DNA of 64,000 nucleotides, taken from positions 1,798,001 to 1,862,000 of the forward strand of contig JARKIF010000003.1 in NCBI GenBank assembly GCA_029378245.1, read 5' to 3'. Shown one piece after another: positions 33,731 to 44,598 of the stretch. Position numbers and translations under genes: made by a program. Numbering within the stretch: the stretch's first letter is position 1; the number at the start of each line of letters is the position of its first letter. The DNA comes from Roridomyces roridus. Its lineage: Eukaryota > Basidiomycota > Agaricomycetes > Agaricales > Mycenaceae. A model generated the notes under the pieces. It saw only the letters and a program-made list of their open reading frames with translations, ran no database searches and was not told the origin of the DNA.

Positions 33731-35528
33731 ATGAAGCGGTCCACTGCATTCCCCATCCACCCTCCCACTCCGGAGTTTCTTCGACTCGAGGGCAGCATCC
33801 GCGCGCTCTCCACCGCGATCTACCGCATTCAGGCTCAATGCGAGTTCAGCGGCCCCCCTAGCTCCGACACCATCGCCAGCGTGGACGAGGAGCGTGCCAT
33901 CGTCTACGGTCAGATATCAACCCTCTTAACGACTGGGGTTGGATCACTTGTGGGAAGACAGCAGATAGCTGTTACAGGCGGCTCTTCGCACCGGGGGTTC
34001 TTCATCAATGTAACCGAAGTGGTGGCATGCCACTCGGATACATTTCTGGAGCCGGCGGTCGTACAGCTCAGCCAATGCCTGCCATCCCAGAAAACTCTCA
34101 AGCAGCTCGCGGAGGACAGGTCTGCATGCACTTTCTCCTCTGAGTTAAGCTAAATTCACATCAGACGTCCTCTGTCCGACATCACGCTGGCTGAACACGC
34201 TGGCGATGTTTTACAAGCCTTGCACCTCATCAGTCAAGACATTTATGCCAAGGATAGACGCCTCTTAGAGTGTTTCATCGCAAGACGTTGCCATCCAGAA
34301 ATCAGCAGGCGGCTAAATTGCGCGGTCAGCCTTTTAGATCCACCACTCCACGAAGTTCTGAACAAATGGGAACTTCATCCCAACGACCACCTCCGCGAAG
34401 ACTGGATCGTGATACCGTATCCTCTCATTCTCCTCGAGAGTTTCTGCATCCCACACCGTCCTTCGACCCGATGGCCTGACCGGCGAGAACTGTTGTTCAA
34501 TCGACAGACTTTTGGAGTTTGGAAAAAGTTTTTCGTCTCGCTGTTACAAGTCGTCAGCTCTACTGTCGCTGCGTTTGAACCGGAGCAAACGGAGAGTGCA
34601 GCGGATCTTGTTCTGGCCCTGCATTTTCTGCGCCTCTTCTTTTCCTTTGGACCGGCGCGGACCATGCTGGGGATTGCGTCTTTGCGACCAATCCTGCTGC
34701 AAAGTCTGTCACCTGAACACCAAGGTGAGTTGTATATCTACTTGAGCTCACTGGTGCTGACGATCTGGCTTCTAGTCGACTTGTTGACTATAGTTGACCA
34801 TGAACTCCAAGTAAAATCCCCTGTGGACATAATCTGCCGGACATGGGCGGCCGTCGTAGCATACGACGTAGCCATCACCTCATTGGTTTCTCGACACTCG
34901 GCTGCATTGTTCATCCTGCGGCACTCGGTCCCCAGCGTTCATATCATCCACGCACCCAGCCGGAAAACGAGCAAAATCATGGATTCCATACCCCGCATCA
35001 TGCACACCAAGGTTTTACCTGCCCTCAAACTCAACAAACACCACGCCGACGTGGTAGAGGCGCTGATTTCGGAACATCTTACTGTCGCGGACTTCCCCGG
35101 ACATGTACATTGCGAGGCCGCGCTCATGGGAGTCGCGTATGTGTTCAGCAGCGAGGACCGCCCTGTCAAAGAGTCTGTTTCTTGGGCCAAAAATCTACCG
35201 GCTTTCTACGACGCGTTCGAGGCAAGCCATCAACCCCATAATACTTGAACGATTCTAACTTTGTATTGTCCAGGGCCACAGCAACGCCATTGGACACGAC
35301 GGAGACCAATCGTGTCAGATTTGTTCGTGGCTCTCTGAAGAGTTGCTTCTTTCGAACGGGCACTTCACCCTCCAAGGCTCCTCCCGAAGCAGCGCAAAGA
35401 CAATACCGTGGTCACCTCCGCGGTTCGGTATCCCGCTTCACATACTGCGCAATTTAGAATCCGAGTTGCTAGACCTGCTCATCGATTCCACGCAGGGATG
35501 GTTGCAGCAAAAGACCAGAGGGATATGA
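33731..35528 (+). CDS. OTT_1508-like nucleic-acid/nucleotide deaminase family protein
   Basis: Exons 33731-34119, 34165-34724, 34776-35221 and 35274-35528 give 549 residues. Most of the protein is helical and I cannot assign it. The C-terminal quarter has the zinc-site pattern of the deaminase superfamily: HCE at 428-430 (His as ligand, Glu as general acid/base) and CQIC at 479-482. It ends in the PPRFGIPLHIL segment common to fungal members of the OTT_1508 group. Such domains are known from toxin and defence-like contexts and are expanded in mushrooms; activity and substrate are unproved. The intron between the two halves of the metal site (35222-35273) has a GC donor (GAG/GCAAGC), so a GT-only model would cut the CxxC half off. 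Confidence 0.72.
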
Positions 35529-35655
35529 GGGAGAGATACATGAATTTACTCAAACGATACAACATTTGGATCGGTAATACTATACGCTCAGGCTAGCATA
35601 TGCATCGTTACTTTACAGTCAAAAATGAATAATTCAGCATACGTACCGTTACTCC

Positions 35656-38642
35656 TCAGCATTCACATTGTCCAGAGGCTTGTAGTGCCGGATCGCACGG
35701 CACGAACCAGTTGCATGCTGCTGCCTCTGTAGCAGGCTTGGGTGATTTGGCTTCGATTGCAGCGGCATGGCCGAATGTGCAAGCCAGTACAAGTAACATG
35801 TCCCACTGGCCCAAATTACTGCGGCAAATTATGAGAACCTTGCCGATACATAGACGAAGGTACTCACGAAAAGTCGGTGGGCGCGGCCATCCACAAGGAC
35901 ATCATCTCATCGTCAAAGATCCCATTCTCTGAAGACGCGGGCCACTGACCCAGCTCCGGCGTCGTCCCCGCCAATAACTGCTCGATGGAGGTTCCAGGTC
36001 CAAATGTCTCGCCTTGCTCAGGCTGTTGGTAAAACTGGCCTGCATTGTTGGAGGCAGGATACTGCGTCAAGGCAGATGGCGTTGGATCCGAAGGAACCGC
36101 ACGGTGCCTTTCAGCTGCGGCAGAGTGGGAGGCGTTTGGACATGTGATGGCATGGCTGGGTTTCAAACATTGCAGGTCAACGAGAATCTCCCAAAGACGG
36201 CCTGCAGGTTGACACCTATGCCGTGTTACAAGGTTTTTTTTAGAGGACAAGACTCTCACCTGGCTTCTGAGATTTTGAGGATCCGAAGAGCAGAACCTAT
36301 CAGCTCCATGTCTTTGGCCCTGTTAACTGGCAGATTGGCGCGCTGCCTGGCGTACATGTTGAGGAGAAGAGTTGAAGCAGCGGCAAACAGCGAGTTCTAA
36401 GCGCAGAGTGAGTATGTGTAATTTTCTCATAAAAAACCGCTTGCATGGTAGAAGATGAGAGCGATGCGGTTTGTTTTGTTGATCCAAGCTTCACCGACAG
36501 CAAGGGCGGATCGCGCCGCGGCAGTGCATAAGGACAGTGATGGACCAGCCAAGGCGGATGGCTTGTGTATGTGTTGCCTATGTATCGTAATTTGTATGTG
36601 GAAATATGTCACATGTAATGTGGCCGATTGCTCAAAGAAGACGCCCGGTGGTCTGTCAGCATCCCAACGTACTGTGGAAAAGGTCAGGAAGTTGGGGGGG
36701 GGGGGGAACGAAACATAAACATACGATGAGGTGGAAGAGAGGTCAAAAAGCTATTCATGGCCGAGTCCAGCTTCGCGACGGCTTCCGACTCCCACTTGGC
36801 ACCAGTCCAACCCATCCGCGTCTTCCACCTGTTTGAAGCATATAGCTCGCGAAGAGCATCACCCAGGATCTTACAAAAATGGTCAGGCAATTACTGCGAT
36901 CGACAAGGAACGTGCTGACCTCGCTCAATTGTACAAAATGAACCCAAAACGATAGGCGAGAAGGTTTTCCGAGTGGCTGGGTGAATCCTGATTCCCAATA
37001 CTCATCATCAACTTCGAGAGGTGGGTCCACGTCAAAGCTGGATGATCAGATGACAGAAGAAGAATATGTAGGCCACTCACTCGATGATAGTAGTAGCACG
37101 TCCAAGAAAATTACAAATCAAGCGATCTAGAACAAAGAGCGACCTAGATACCGTTCAAAACCAAAAGTGGTGCGAGCTTGAGGCATAGCAGAATGCACGA
37201 TTCCACAATTCATCCTCGATCGTTGTAACTGGTCTGCGCTTCTTTAGGTGTTCGCCACGCTGTTGCAGGAACCGTACGCCAAGACCCTGTGAGTAGTGTG
37301 AGTTGTAGCTCTCCAGTAAGTATAACAGTCACATACAACCCATAACCACGACATCTGCGGTGCGCTTGTGGCCAATGAATACAATGCCATCAGCTGAAAT
37401 GGTCAGCGAGAACCTCGGTAATCTGGAGGGGGTCGACTGACCGAGTGGGACTGCACTTCGTACATGGTGGGTTCAAACGGCCTGTCGATGAGCTGAACTT
37501 GAGACGCAAATTTCCAGCCAGCGCTTAGTGTATCGCCCGGGCCCCCAGAGAATACGCGGGGATCATCTGACCACTGTATTTGAAAGTTGAGTAAAGATGT
37601 GGGGGAAGGGATGAGCGTACCCAGGATCCAAGGGCCAATACAGCCAGCAAGGTAGCGCCGAATTTGATGTCCTTCAAATGAAGACCCAGTATCACGTCCC
37701 GTCGAAACGTTGGTTCGTGCAAAACCGGTAATGTCGGGTGGACGTATGCGAAATACAAATCGATGAGAGCTGCCATTAGATCGTGTGGCGGATATTCGTA
37801 GTGTGGGCGCCGGTCGTAGACCTCTTGCTCCCACTGCCGCCCCGTGTCAGCGAGCATGTGTGCAGAGGAATGCTCACTTACAGGAGTCGTATCAAAAAAC
37901 CGGGGGCGCTTCGTGAGACCGATGGGTAAAATGCTATGACCCAAAACCTTCTCCTTTGCCTAGTGAGAGATGAGAACTGGAGGAGTGCCCTAAAGTTCGG
38001 CGTACCGCCATGGTGTTGATTACTAGGCCAATGAATTCGGTCCTGCACAATAAACTTGCGACTCACCTAATGAAAAGCTACTGCCCGGACCGAAAAATCG
38101 GTGCTTGCCCTTGAGCGAAATCTGGCTGAACCGTTTGGCCAACTCGTCCTGCGAGAAAGTATCTTCCACGGGCGGTGGGTCGTCGCTGGAAGACTCGGAT
38201 AACGTGTCGCTTTCAGGGGAATGGTGGAACATTGAGAGAGAGCTAGTTTCCAGGGGTCGGGAACATAAGGCGCAGACGGAGGGCTCTCGTAGTTTCGCTT
38301 CCAAGACAGCAATCCTTTGTTTCAGTTCCTCGACGGACCTGGAAGCAGAATAAAGCTTAATGCCTGGAATCGCGTTCAAAACTTACTTGGTCTTGGGCCC
38401 CCGTTTTTTGCTCGGTTGCAAATATGTACAGGGACTGTTGAAAGGTAGACAATTGCTACACTGGGCCCCTTCCGGTTTAGTAGGGCCATCGCACCTAACT
38501 GCAATTAATTAGCACATATGTTTCAATCCGTAGTTGTCGGCAAACTTTTGCGATGTCTGCAGCCGTCGCAGGAGCGAGCACTTCTGCGTTGCTTCGCTGA
38601 GGATGGGAGGTCTGGAGGAGGAGAAGGCGACTCCGAGGACAT
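35656..38642 (-). CDS. Zn(II)2Cys6 transcription factor with fungal-specific regulatory domain
   Basis: Sixteen exons: 38642-38546, 38498-38387, 38338-38067, 38022-38006, 37959-37882, 37833-37621, 37573-37442, 37393-37337, 37286-37189, 37143-37081, 37037-36920, 36869-36725, 36671-36445, 36396-36260, 36215-35868, 35818-35656 (758 aa). Cysteines 25, 28, 35, 46, 49 and 56 form the zinc cluster, followed by KKRGPK and a coiled coil. The fungal_trans domain has KRPRFFDTTPWEQEVY, LGSWWSDDPRVF and LEVDDEYWE. Two introns are unusual: 37188-37144 seems to start with CT, and 36444-36397 starts with GC (CAT/GCAAGC). The last intron skips a TGA created at the donor; if it is retained the protein ends at about 35865. 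Targets are unknown. It is divergent from the CobW gene with 120 bp between. Confidence 0.85.
36694..36706. repeat. 13-base G homopolymer inside an intron
   Basis: A run of 13 G on the + strand is the poly-C tract of an intron of the zinc-cluster factor on the - strand, 22 bases from the acceptor. Its length is likely to vary or be misread. Confidence 0.8.
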
Positions 38643-38762
38643 GAAGGTTAAACGCAGTAATCAGGCGCAGCCGGCATATGCATTCGGAACCGAGTGATTG
38701 ACGCTCATTCAGCTGATGACAGATCAAAGCCGTGACGCGTAGTCTAGCGCTCAATCAAAAAC

Positions 38763-40061
38763 ATGATGTCAATGGACGACCAAGACGAGATCCCCGTCCT
38801 CATCGAGCACGAGGGCAACGAGCCCCGCAAAGTGCCTCTCACTATCATCTGTGGCTTTCTCGGCGCAGGAAAATCGACTCTTCTCAAACGCATTCTCACT
38901 GAGCAGCATGGTTTCCGTATCGCAGTCATCATGAACGAGTTTGGAGACACTGCAGTCAGTCCCTTCTCTTCCAATTCATTCCGTGCCCATTGATTAAATT
39001 CCAGGATATCGAAGGTCAGCAACCAACTGTTTCCCGAGAATCTCGTTTATACCCGGTGCAGCCAAAACGATCAATGTCGCGTCCGAAGGAGAGCAATCTG
39101 AAGAATTTCTCGAACTTGCGAATGGCTGCTTGTGTTGCAGTATCAAGGACACTGGTATATCTGCCATTGAAAAACTCATGGAACGCAAGGGTGCTTTCGA
39201 CCATATCCTGCTCGAGACGACTGGATTGGCCGACCCGGGTCCCATCGCCGCCCTATTCTGGCACAACGAAGAGTTTGCTACGGGGCTCGGAAGAGACATA
39301 TCTTTGGATGGTGTAATATGCGTGGTAGATGCGGTATTTGGGCCACAGGTGCGTCTCCTTTGCTACTTTGTTCCCTGCCCTTCTCACCACAAGACAGCAA
39401 ATTGAAGAGGATCGCGGGTCTGACACTGTCGGCGAGAGCCTACGGTATGTTTCAACATCCTATCCGTTCTATTTCTCATCCTGGCAGACAAATTGCTGGC
39501 GCTGACATCCTGTTGCTCAATAAAATTGATCTTGCAAGCCCGGAGTCTGTAGCTTCTACTGCTGCTCTTCTCCGTGGCGTCAACCCCGCTGCCCCGATTC
39601 ATCAGACTGTGCGCGCAGAGATTGACGTCAGTCTTTTGCTCGGGGTCCGTGCATTTACAGCACCTCCCGCAATTCCCCCGACACACGATCACGACCATGA
39701 CCACGAGCACAAGGCAGAGCCTACCCACTACGAGTTGCGTGGAATCACGAGCTTACTCGTCGCTGTACCTGTTCTCTCCCGTTCGCGGCTCAACGCGCTT
39801 GACGAGTGGATTCGTACTGTACTTTGGGAACAACGACTGCCAAGTGACGCGGAAGCATCGCCGACGCTGACCGTGCTGAGATGCAAAGGACTTTTTGTGC
39901 TCGATTCGGGCGAGCAATACGTGCTGCAGGGGGTGCGCAGCATGTATGAGCTCGTTGAGGCGGAAGACGCGTTGGGTGTCCCGGACGCGGGCAAACTTGT
40001 ACTGATCGGTACTGGGCTGGATGCCCGGGTGCGGACTAGTCTGCAGGGCGTGTGGGCGTGA
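38763..40061 (+). CDS. CobW/ZNG1-type zinc metallochaperone GTPase
   Basis: Exons 38763-38954, 39005-39014 (10 nt), 39062-39348, 39398-39444 and 39488-40061 give 369 residues. The P-loop GFLGAGKST is at 31-39. The metal-binding CxCC motif is at Cys90, Cys92 and Cys93 (NGCLCCSI). [12 protein letters not shown] is the switch/Walker B region, NKID the base-recognition motif, and a His-rich stretch (HDHDHDHEH) precedes the C-terminal CobW_C domain. ZNG1 proteins deliver zinc to client enzymes such as methionine aminopeptidase, using GTP. The 10-nt exon encodes DIE, right after the NEFGDTA loop. The two in-frame ATGs at 38763 and 38766 make the exact start uncertain by one codon. Confidence 0.95.
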
Positions 40062-40176
40062 GGATTTGTTTGTAGACTGTATGTCCTGTAACTTCGGAAT
40101 GAAACACCGGACTTGATCACTGGACCATGACACGTCGCCCAATAATTTCTCTCCTTCTACCCTCATCCTTCGCGTC

Positions 40177-41579
40177 ATGGCCCTCCTTCGGTGAGTATCT
40201 GAAGCGCCATTCTGTGCTGCGCCTGACTCGAACGCGTCCGACTCAGTTTGGCGCTGTGTGTAGCCGGCGTATATTCCATGTTCTTGGTGAATACTTCCCG
40301 TTTCTCTGTGGTCTGCTATTAAATAGCTTGTAGGTGTGGGCTATATCCCAAGAACGGCGTAGGCCTTGTCCATATCCAATCCGGTTCAAAAGAGTTGACC
40401 ACTGGCCTCAGTGTCTGTTCCGTTCGAGTCTATCGACGGGACGCCTACTACCAAGTTCAAGTCCGCCATATTCATCAGCACACTGCAGAGCATACTCTCG
40501 TCCATTTCCGCCTTTGTTTATATATTATTGCGGCGCAAACCTGGCGAGACGTTTATGCAAAGCATTGGACTCGAGCACGCTCCGGAACCAACTGCGAATG
40601 GCCAGGCCAACGGACACAGCGCCAAGCACCCTAATAAAACTGACACGCGCTTTTCGCGTTCTGCCCTGCTCGGACGCTACCTGCAGTGTGCCCTATTCAT
40701 CACTACCGCCGCTCCTTTCGGCTTTGCCGCCCTCTCATACATCTCGTACCCCGCCATGGTGCTCGGCAAGTCGTGCAAGCTCGTCCCGGTAATGCTCATG
40801 AACGTCCTACTCTACAGGCGTCGCTTCGCCCCCCACAAGTACCTTGTCGTCTTCATGGTCACCGCCGGCATCACCATTTTCATGGGTCTTGGCCCCGCGA
40901 AGCCTTCCAAGGCCAAGTCCGATGCGCCTCCGCACGCAGAGCTCATCGGCCTCGCCTACCTTCTCATTAATCTCGCGCTCGACGGCCTGACCAACTCGAC
41001 GCAAGACGAAATATTTGCGCGCCACCGCGTGACGGGCCAGCAGATGATGCTCTGGCTCAACATCTTCTGCACGGCACTGACCATGCTACTCATGGCCCTG
41101 CCGTTGCCCTCCATCCCCGTTCTTCGCCCTTCGCCGGCGGGGATCGAGCTTCAATCTGCGTTGGAATTCATCCGGACGCATCCTGGTATCAAGATGCCCC
41201 TCCTCCAGTTTGCCTTTACCGGCGCGCTGGGGCAGCTATTCATTTTCGAGACCTTACAACATTTCGGGTCGCTCACCCTAGTGTACGTCGGTCAATGGCT
41301 ACCCACTGGATCCTGCTAATGGTGTACAGGACGATCACACTGACTCGCAAAGTCTTCACGATGCTCTTGTCAGTTGTACTATATAATCACAAGCTCACCT
41401 CGGGGCAATGGCTCGGCGCAGGCGTGGTGTTTGCTGGCATCTCGGTCGAGGCGTTTGTGAAACGTAAAGGTACGTGACCGCGCACAAGGTGACTTTCTGT
41501 TTTTGACCCATTTGTCGTAGACGTCCACGCCAAGAAGGTTGTACAAGAGAAGGAAGTCGCCAAGATCAAGGCTTTGTGA
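40177..41579 (+). CDS. HUT1: Hut1-type UDP-sugar/nucleotide-sugar transporter of the ER
   Basis: Six exons: 40177-40190 (14 nt), 40247-40286, 40334-40358, 40412-41282, 41330-41469 and 41521-41579 (382 aa). Several hydrophobic segments fit the ten-helix SLC35B/Hut1 fold. Typical stretches are [36 protein letters not shown], and [23 protein letters not shown], which carries the conserved TRK-x-FT of SLC35B members. The C terminus ends in a lysine-rich tail ([15 protein letters not shown]), which may act in ER retention. Hut1 moves UDP-galactose or UDP-glucose into the ER lumen. The first three coding exons are very short (14, 40 and 25 nt) but keep the frame and give [13 protein letters not shown]. 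Confidence 0.93.
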
Positions 41580-41645
41580 ATCCGGAAAGCATTAGAGTCG
41601 CAACGCGTACATACAACATAGAACTAGGTAATGGGAAAGCAGCGG

Positions 41646-42657
41646 CTATGAAATCTCCATGGCGTCGGGGTCATATGGCGGCGCGTCGGTATTGTCGACC
41701 AATGCACGCTTGCGATCGTCGTATCTGGGTGGCAAGGGTCAGACGACGACGGAGAATGGAATGGAACGGAGCTTGCCGGTCAGTGCCGTCCTCGTCGTCC
41801 TCATCCGTGCGTTTCCGGCGTGAAACAACACGATTTGTTGTGGGGTAAGACGCGACGGCGATGCTGGCACGATATATCGCTTCGTACTCCTAACGCACCA
41901 TAAGTTTCAAGGCGATTAGTGGAATCAATGGCGCACCTTGAGTTGCGTGAGGAAGCCGCCGTTGGGTGATATACAATAGCGGCGGTTCTGGACCATGTGC
42001 AGAGCGTCTTCCCAGGACAGTTGGTAGTGCTGCATGACGAACATTACGACAAAGGCCGGGGAGAGGCTGATTCCGCCTGCAGATAATCAGAGTCACGGAG
42101 TGGCACGGAGCAAGTTGCGCACCATTGCAATGCACGAGGACGCGACCGCCTGCGGATATGGCGTTGTCGATGAATACTTTAGCCCTACCGCCAAAGTCAG
42201 CAGCGAGTTGGTTGTTGTGGCTCGAGATGCGTACGAAGGAAACAAGCGTATCAGATTCTGCTCTTCGTTGTCTTCGACATCGAGTACGAGGTATTGGAAG
42301 TGCTCGGGGAAGCGTGGACGGACGGAAAACGCTTCCTTCGCGTCCCGGATGCAGACTCTAGGTTGAGAGTGAGGCTGATTGCGGGTTGACCACAGGAGGG
42401 CGCATACATGTGGGTTATGCTGAGGGTCTGGAGGGTTTCGAGAGACTTGGATGCGACGAATGGACCGAGAAGGAGTCCGGGGAGAATCTCCTGGCACTCT
42501 CTACGCATCTCGTACCGCCATTCCACGTCCCCGGGTCCTTGCTCAAGTTTGAGGTCAAGTCGAGGCGTGGCGGGCAGCCCTCACCTTGCACTACGTTCTT
42601 GATCTGTTCTTCGCTGAGGGCGGGGTTGTTGAAGTTTTGAGTTATAGGCGCGTTCAT
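41646..42657 (-). CDS. STYX-like dual-specificity pseudophosphatase, one suspected indel
   Basis: Exons 42657-42585, 42537-42408, 42357-42235, 42184-42123, 42076-41937 and 41889-41646. The product has the DSP fold (YEMRRECQEILPGLLLGPF; ALHMVQNRRYCISPNGGF). The signature loop reads HCNGGISLS at residues 127-135. The cysteine is kept but the essential arginine of the C-x5-R motif is leucine (Leu134), so phosphatase activity is unlikely. STYX proteins bind phosphoproteins and anchor ERK or F-box partners. In the last exon the frame switches near 41740-41743: one extra base separates PFHSILRRR from the plausible C terminus RYDDRKRALVDNTDAPPY. If the break is real the tail changes and the protein ends near 41688. 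Confidence 0.85.
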
Positions 42658-42704
42658 TGAGAGGAAGAGTGGCCAATCACGCGTCCCTTTCTTTGACGCG
42701 ACTA

Positions 42705-44584
42705 ATGATCACAGGCTACTCCGTAGCAACTCTGGTGGTCTTCGCCTGTTCAATTGTTTTTGTCATATACCCCGTCTCCATTCCCGTGTCTATCCCTCAT
42801 GTCGGGCACAAGAGAGTTCCCCTGAACCTGACTACCGCTCCAATTTTGGCCATCGCCGTCTTGTGGGCTGCCCAATGTCTCGGTCCGACCCAGGTACTAC
42901 ATTTCCCATCTTGTAACTAGCCGCTTCACCGTGGGCAGATTCGCGACGGTATTGTGGGTACTGGTGAGAGTTTAAAGCTGGGCCTTTCCGTGATCTCAAG
43001 ACATACTTAGATGGCGTCAAGCCATACAACATTCTCATCCTGTTCTTCTCCCTGGCATACATGGCTATCACTTTGGATATAACGGGAATCTTGCAAGCTG
43101 CTGCGTTCTGGGTCAGCAACAAGGGCGGGTCGAACGGATGGAGATTGTACCTCTATTTCTATCTTCTGCTCAGTGTCCTCAGCATCTTTCTTGGGAACGA
43201 TCCTGTGATTTTATCCGGGTAAGCTCTCTTTCCCCTGCGCTTTCTTCGTTTGATTTTATGAAAGGACGGCATTCTTGGTTTATTTCACAAAAGTGGCCGA
43301 CCTGAACGTAAGGTCGTACCGTTACCCAAGAGCTAGCTATTCATGATATCTCTGTAGCCCATTTCATGGTTGATATCCGAATTCGCAGCTGCGAATACGG
43401 CCAGCATGGTTTTGTTTCTGGGAAATCCAACCAACGTAAGCCTCATTGTCTCTTCTTCTTCCCCTTTCTCATACACCTACAGGTGGTTATATGCGAGGGT
43501 TTTCAGGTCAACAACGCGGCCTTTACAGCGTACACCATCCTTCCCTTCCTCGCTTGCAACTTAGCGTGCTTTGTGGCCCTGGCATTCCAATTTCGCGACC
43601 CGAAACATGTACCCAAAAGGCTGAATAATGCCGCCGACTTGGACGTGCGGTCGGTTCTTTTGGACCCACAAGGCGCCTGGGTTGGAGGGGCACTCTTGGG
43701 ATCGTGCCTTGTCGTCATTATCGTCGTCAGTTTCTTCCAGGTGGATGTGTGGAAGATTAGTCTTCCTTTTGCTGTTGCAAAATTCCTGTACGACGTCGCC
43801 TGGGACCACTACCGTTTTGTCCACAAGATTCCCATGCTCGGGGATGGGCCACGCTCGAAACGCTCCGAGCAAGAAGACCCGGGTGTGGTTGTGGAAGAGG
43901 TTGCGATGCAACAGTTGAAGCGACGCACGTCTGCTGGGGAACCCGGCGCTGAGGGTGCCCCGTCCGTCGTCTCCTCTCCTCCCAGGAAATCCCTCGCTGC
44001 AAACCTATCAAGCAAGCGCGCCAAACTAGCCGCGCATTATCCCACTTTCTTCACCGCCCTTCCACGCCTCCCCTTCGCCCTCGTCCCGTTTGCATTTTGT
44101 CAGTTCATACTGATCGAAGGCCTTGCGCACCAGGGTTGGATTGACGTCTTTGCATCCTGGCTGCGCCATGCCACGCATCACAATCCGTCTGATCCAAACG
44201 CGACCATCTGGATCGTCGGTCTCTTGGGTGTAATTCTATGCAACATTTCTGGAACTAATATCGGCGCGACCATGTACGTCTGCTTCCCCTCTTGTTTACT
44301 AAGCTGATTGTATTTCCAGATTATTAACCAAAGTAATCCGAGCATCAGCCCTCCCGCCGCACACGCAACGCGCGGCAGCAATATCGCTCGCCGTTGCCAG
44401 TAATATCGGCGCGGTTAGCTTTACCTTTAGTGCGAGTCTTGCGGGCTTGCTCTGGCGCGCAATTCTAAAGGAAAAGGGTATCTTGATAAGCCAACGGACA
44501 TTTGCGTATTGGAACATGCTCCCCGTGGTGCTCATGACCGCTGTCGGGCTTGGGGTGGTGTGCGCAGAGATGGCTGTCGTGTGA
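42705..44584 (+). CDS. ArsB/NhaD-type ion transporter (IT superfamily)
   Basis: Exons 42705-42893, 42939-42963, 43011-43218, 43265-43307, 43358-43435, 43483-44273 and 44320-44584 give 532 residues. Hydrophobic segments cover both halves, with a hydrophilic loop of about 80 residues in the middle. Family marks are FLGNDPVILSG, a short half-helix with ISWLISEFAAANTASMVLFLGNPTN, and ILCNISGTNIGATILLTKVI in the second half. These fit the ArsB/citrate/P-protein permease fold. Relatives export arsenite or move dicarboxylates or Na+/H+. The substrate cannot be read from sequence. The first ATG is 47 bp from the divergent STYX-like gene, and the stop is 14 bp from the convergent GatB gene. Confidence 0.88.
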
Positions 44585-44598
44585 AGGCTGTATATCAT

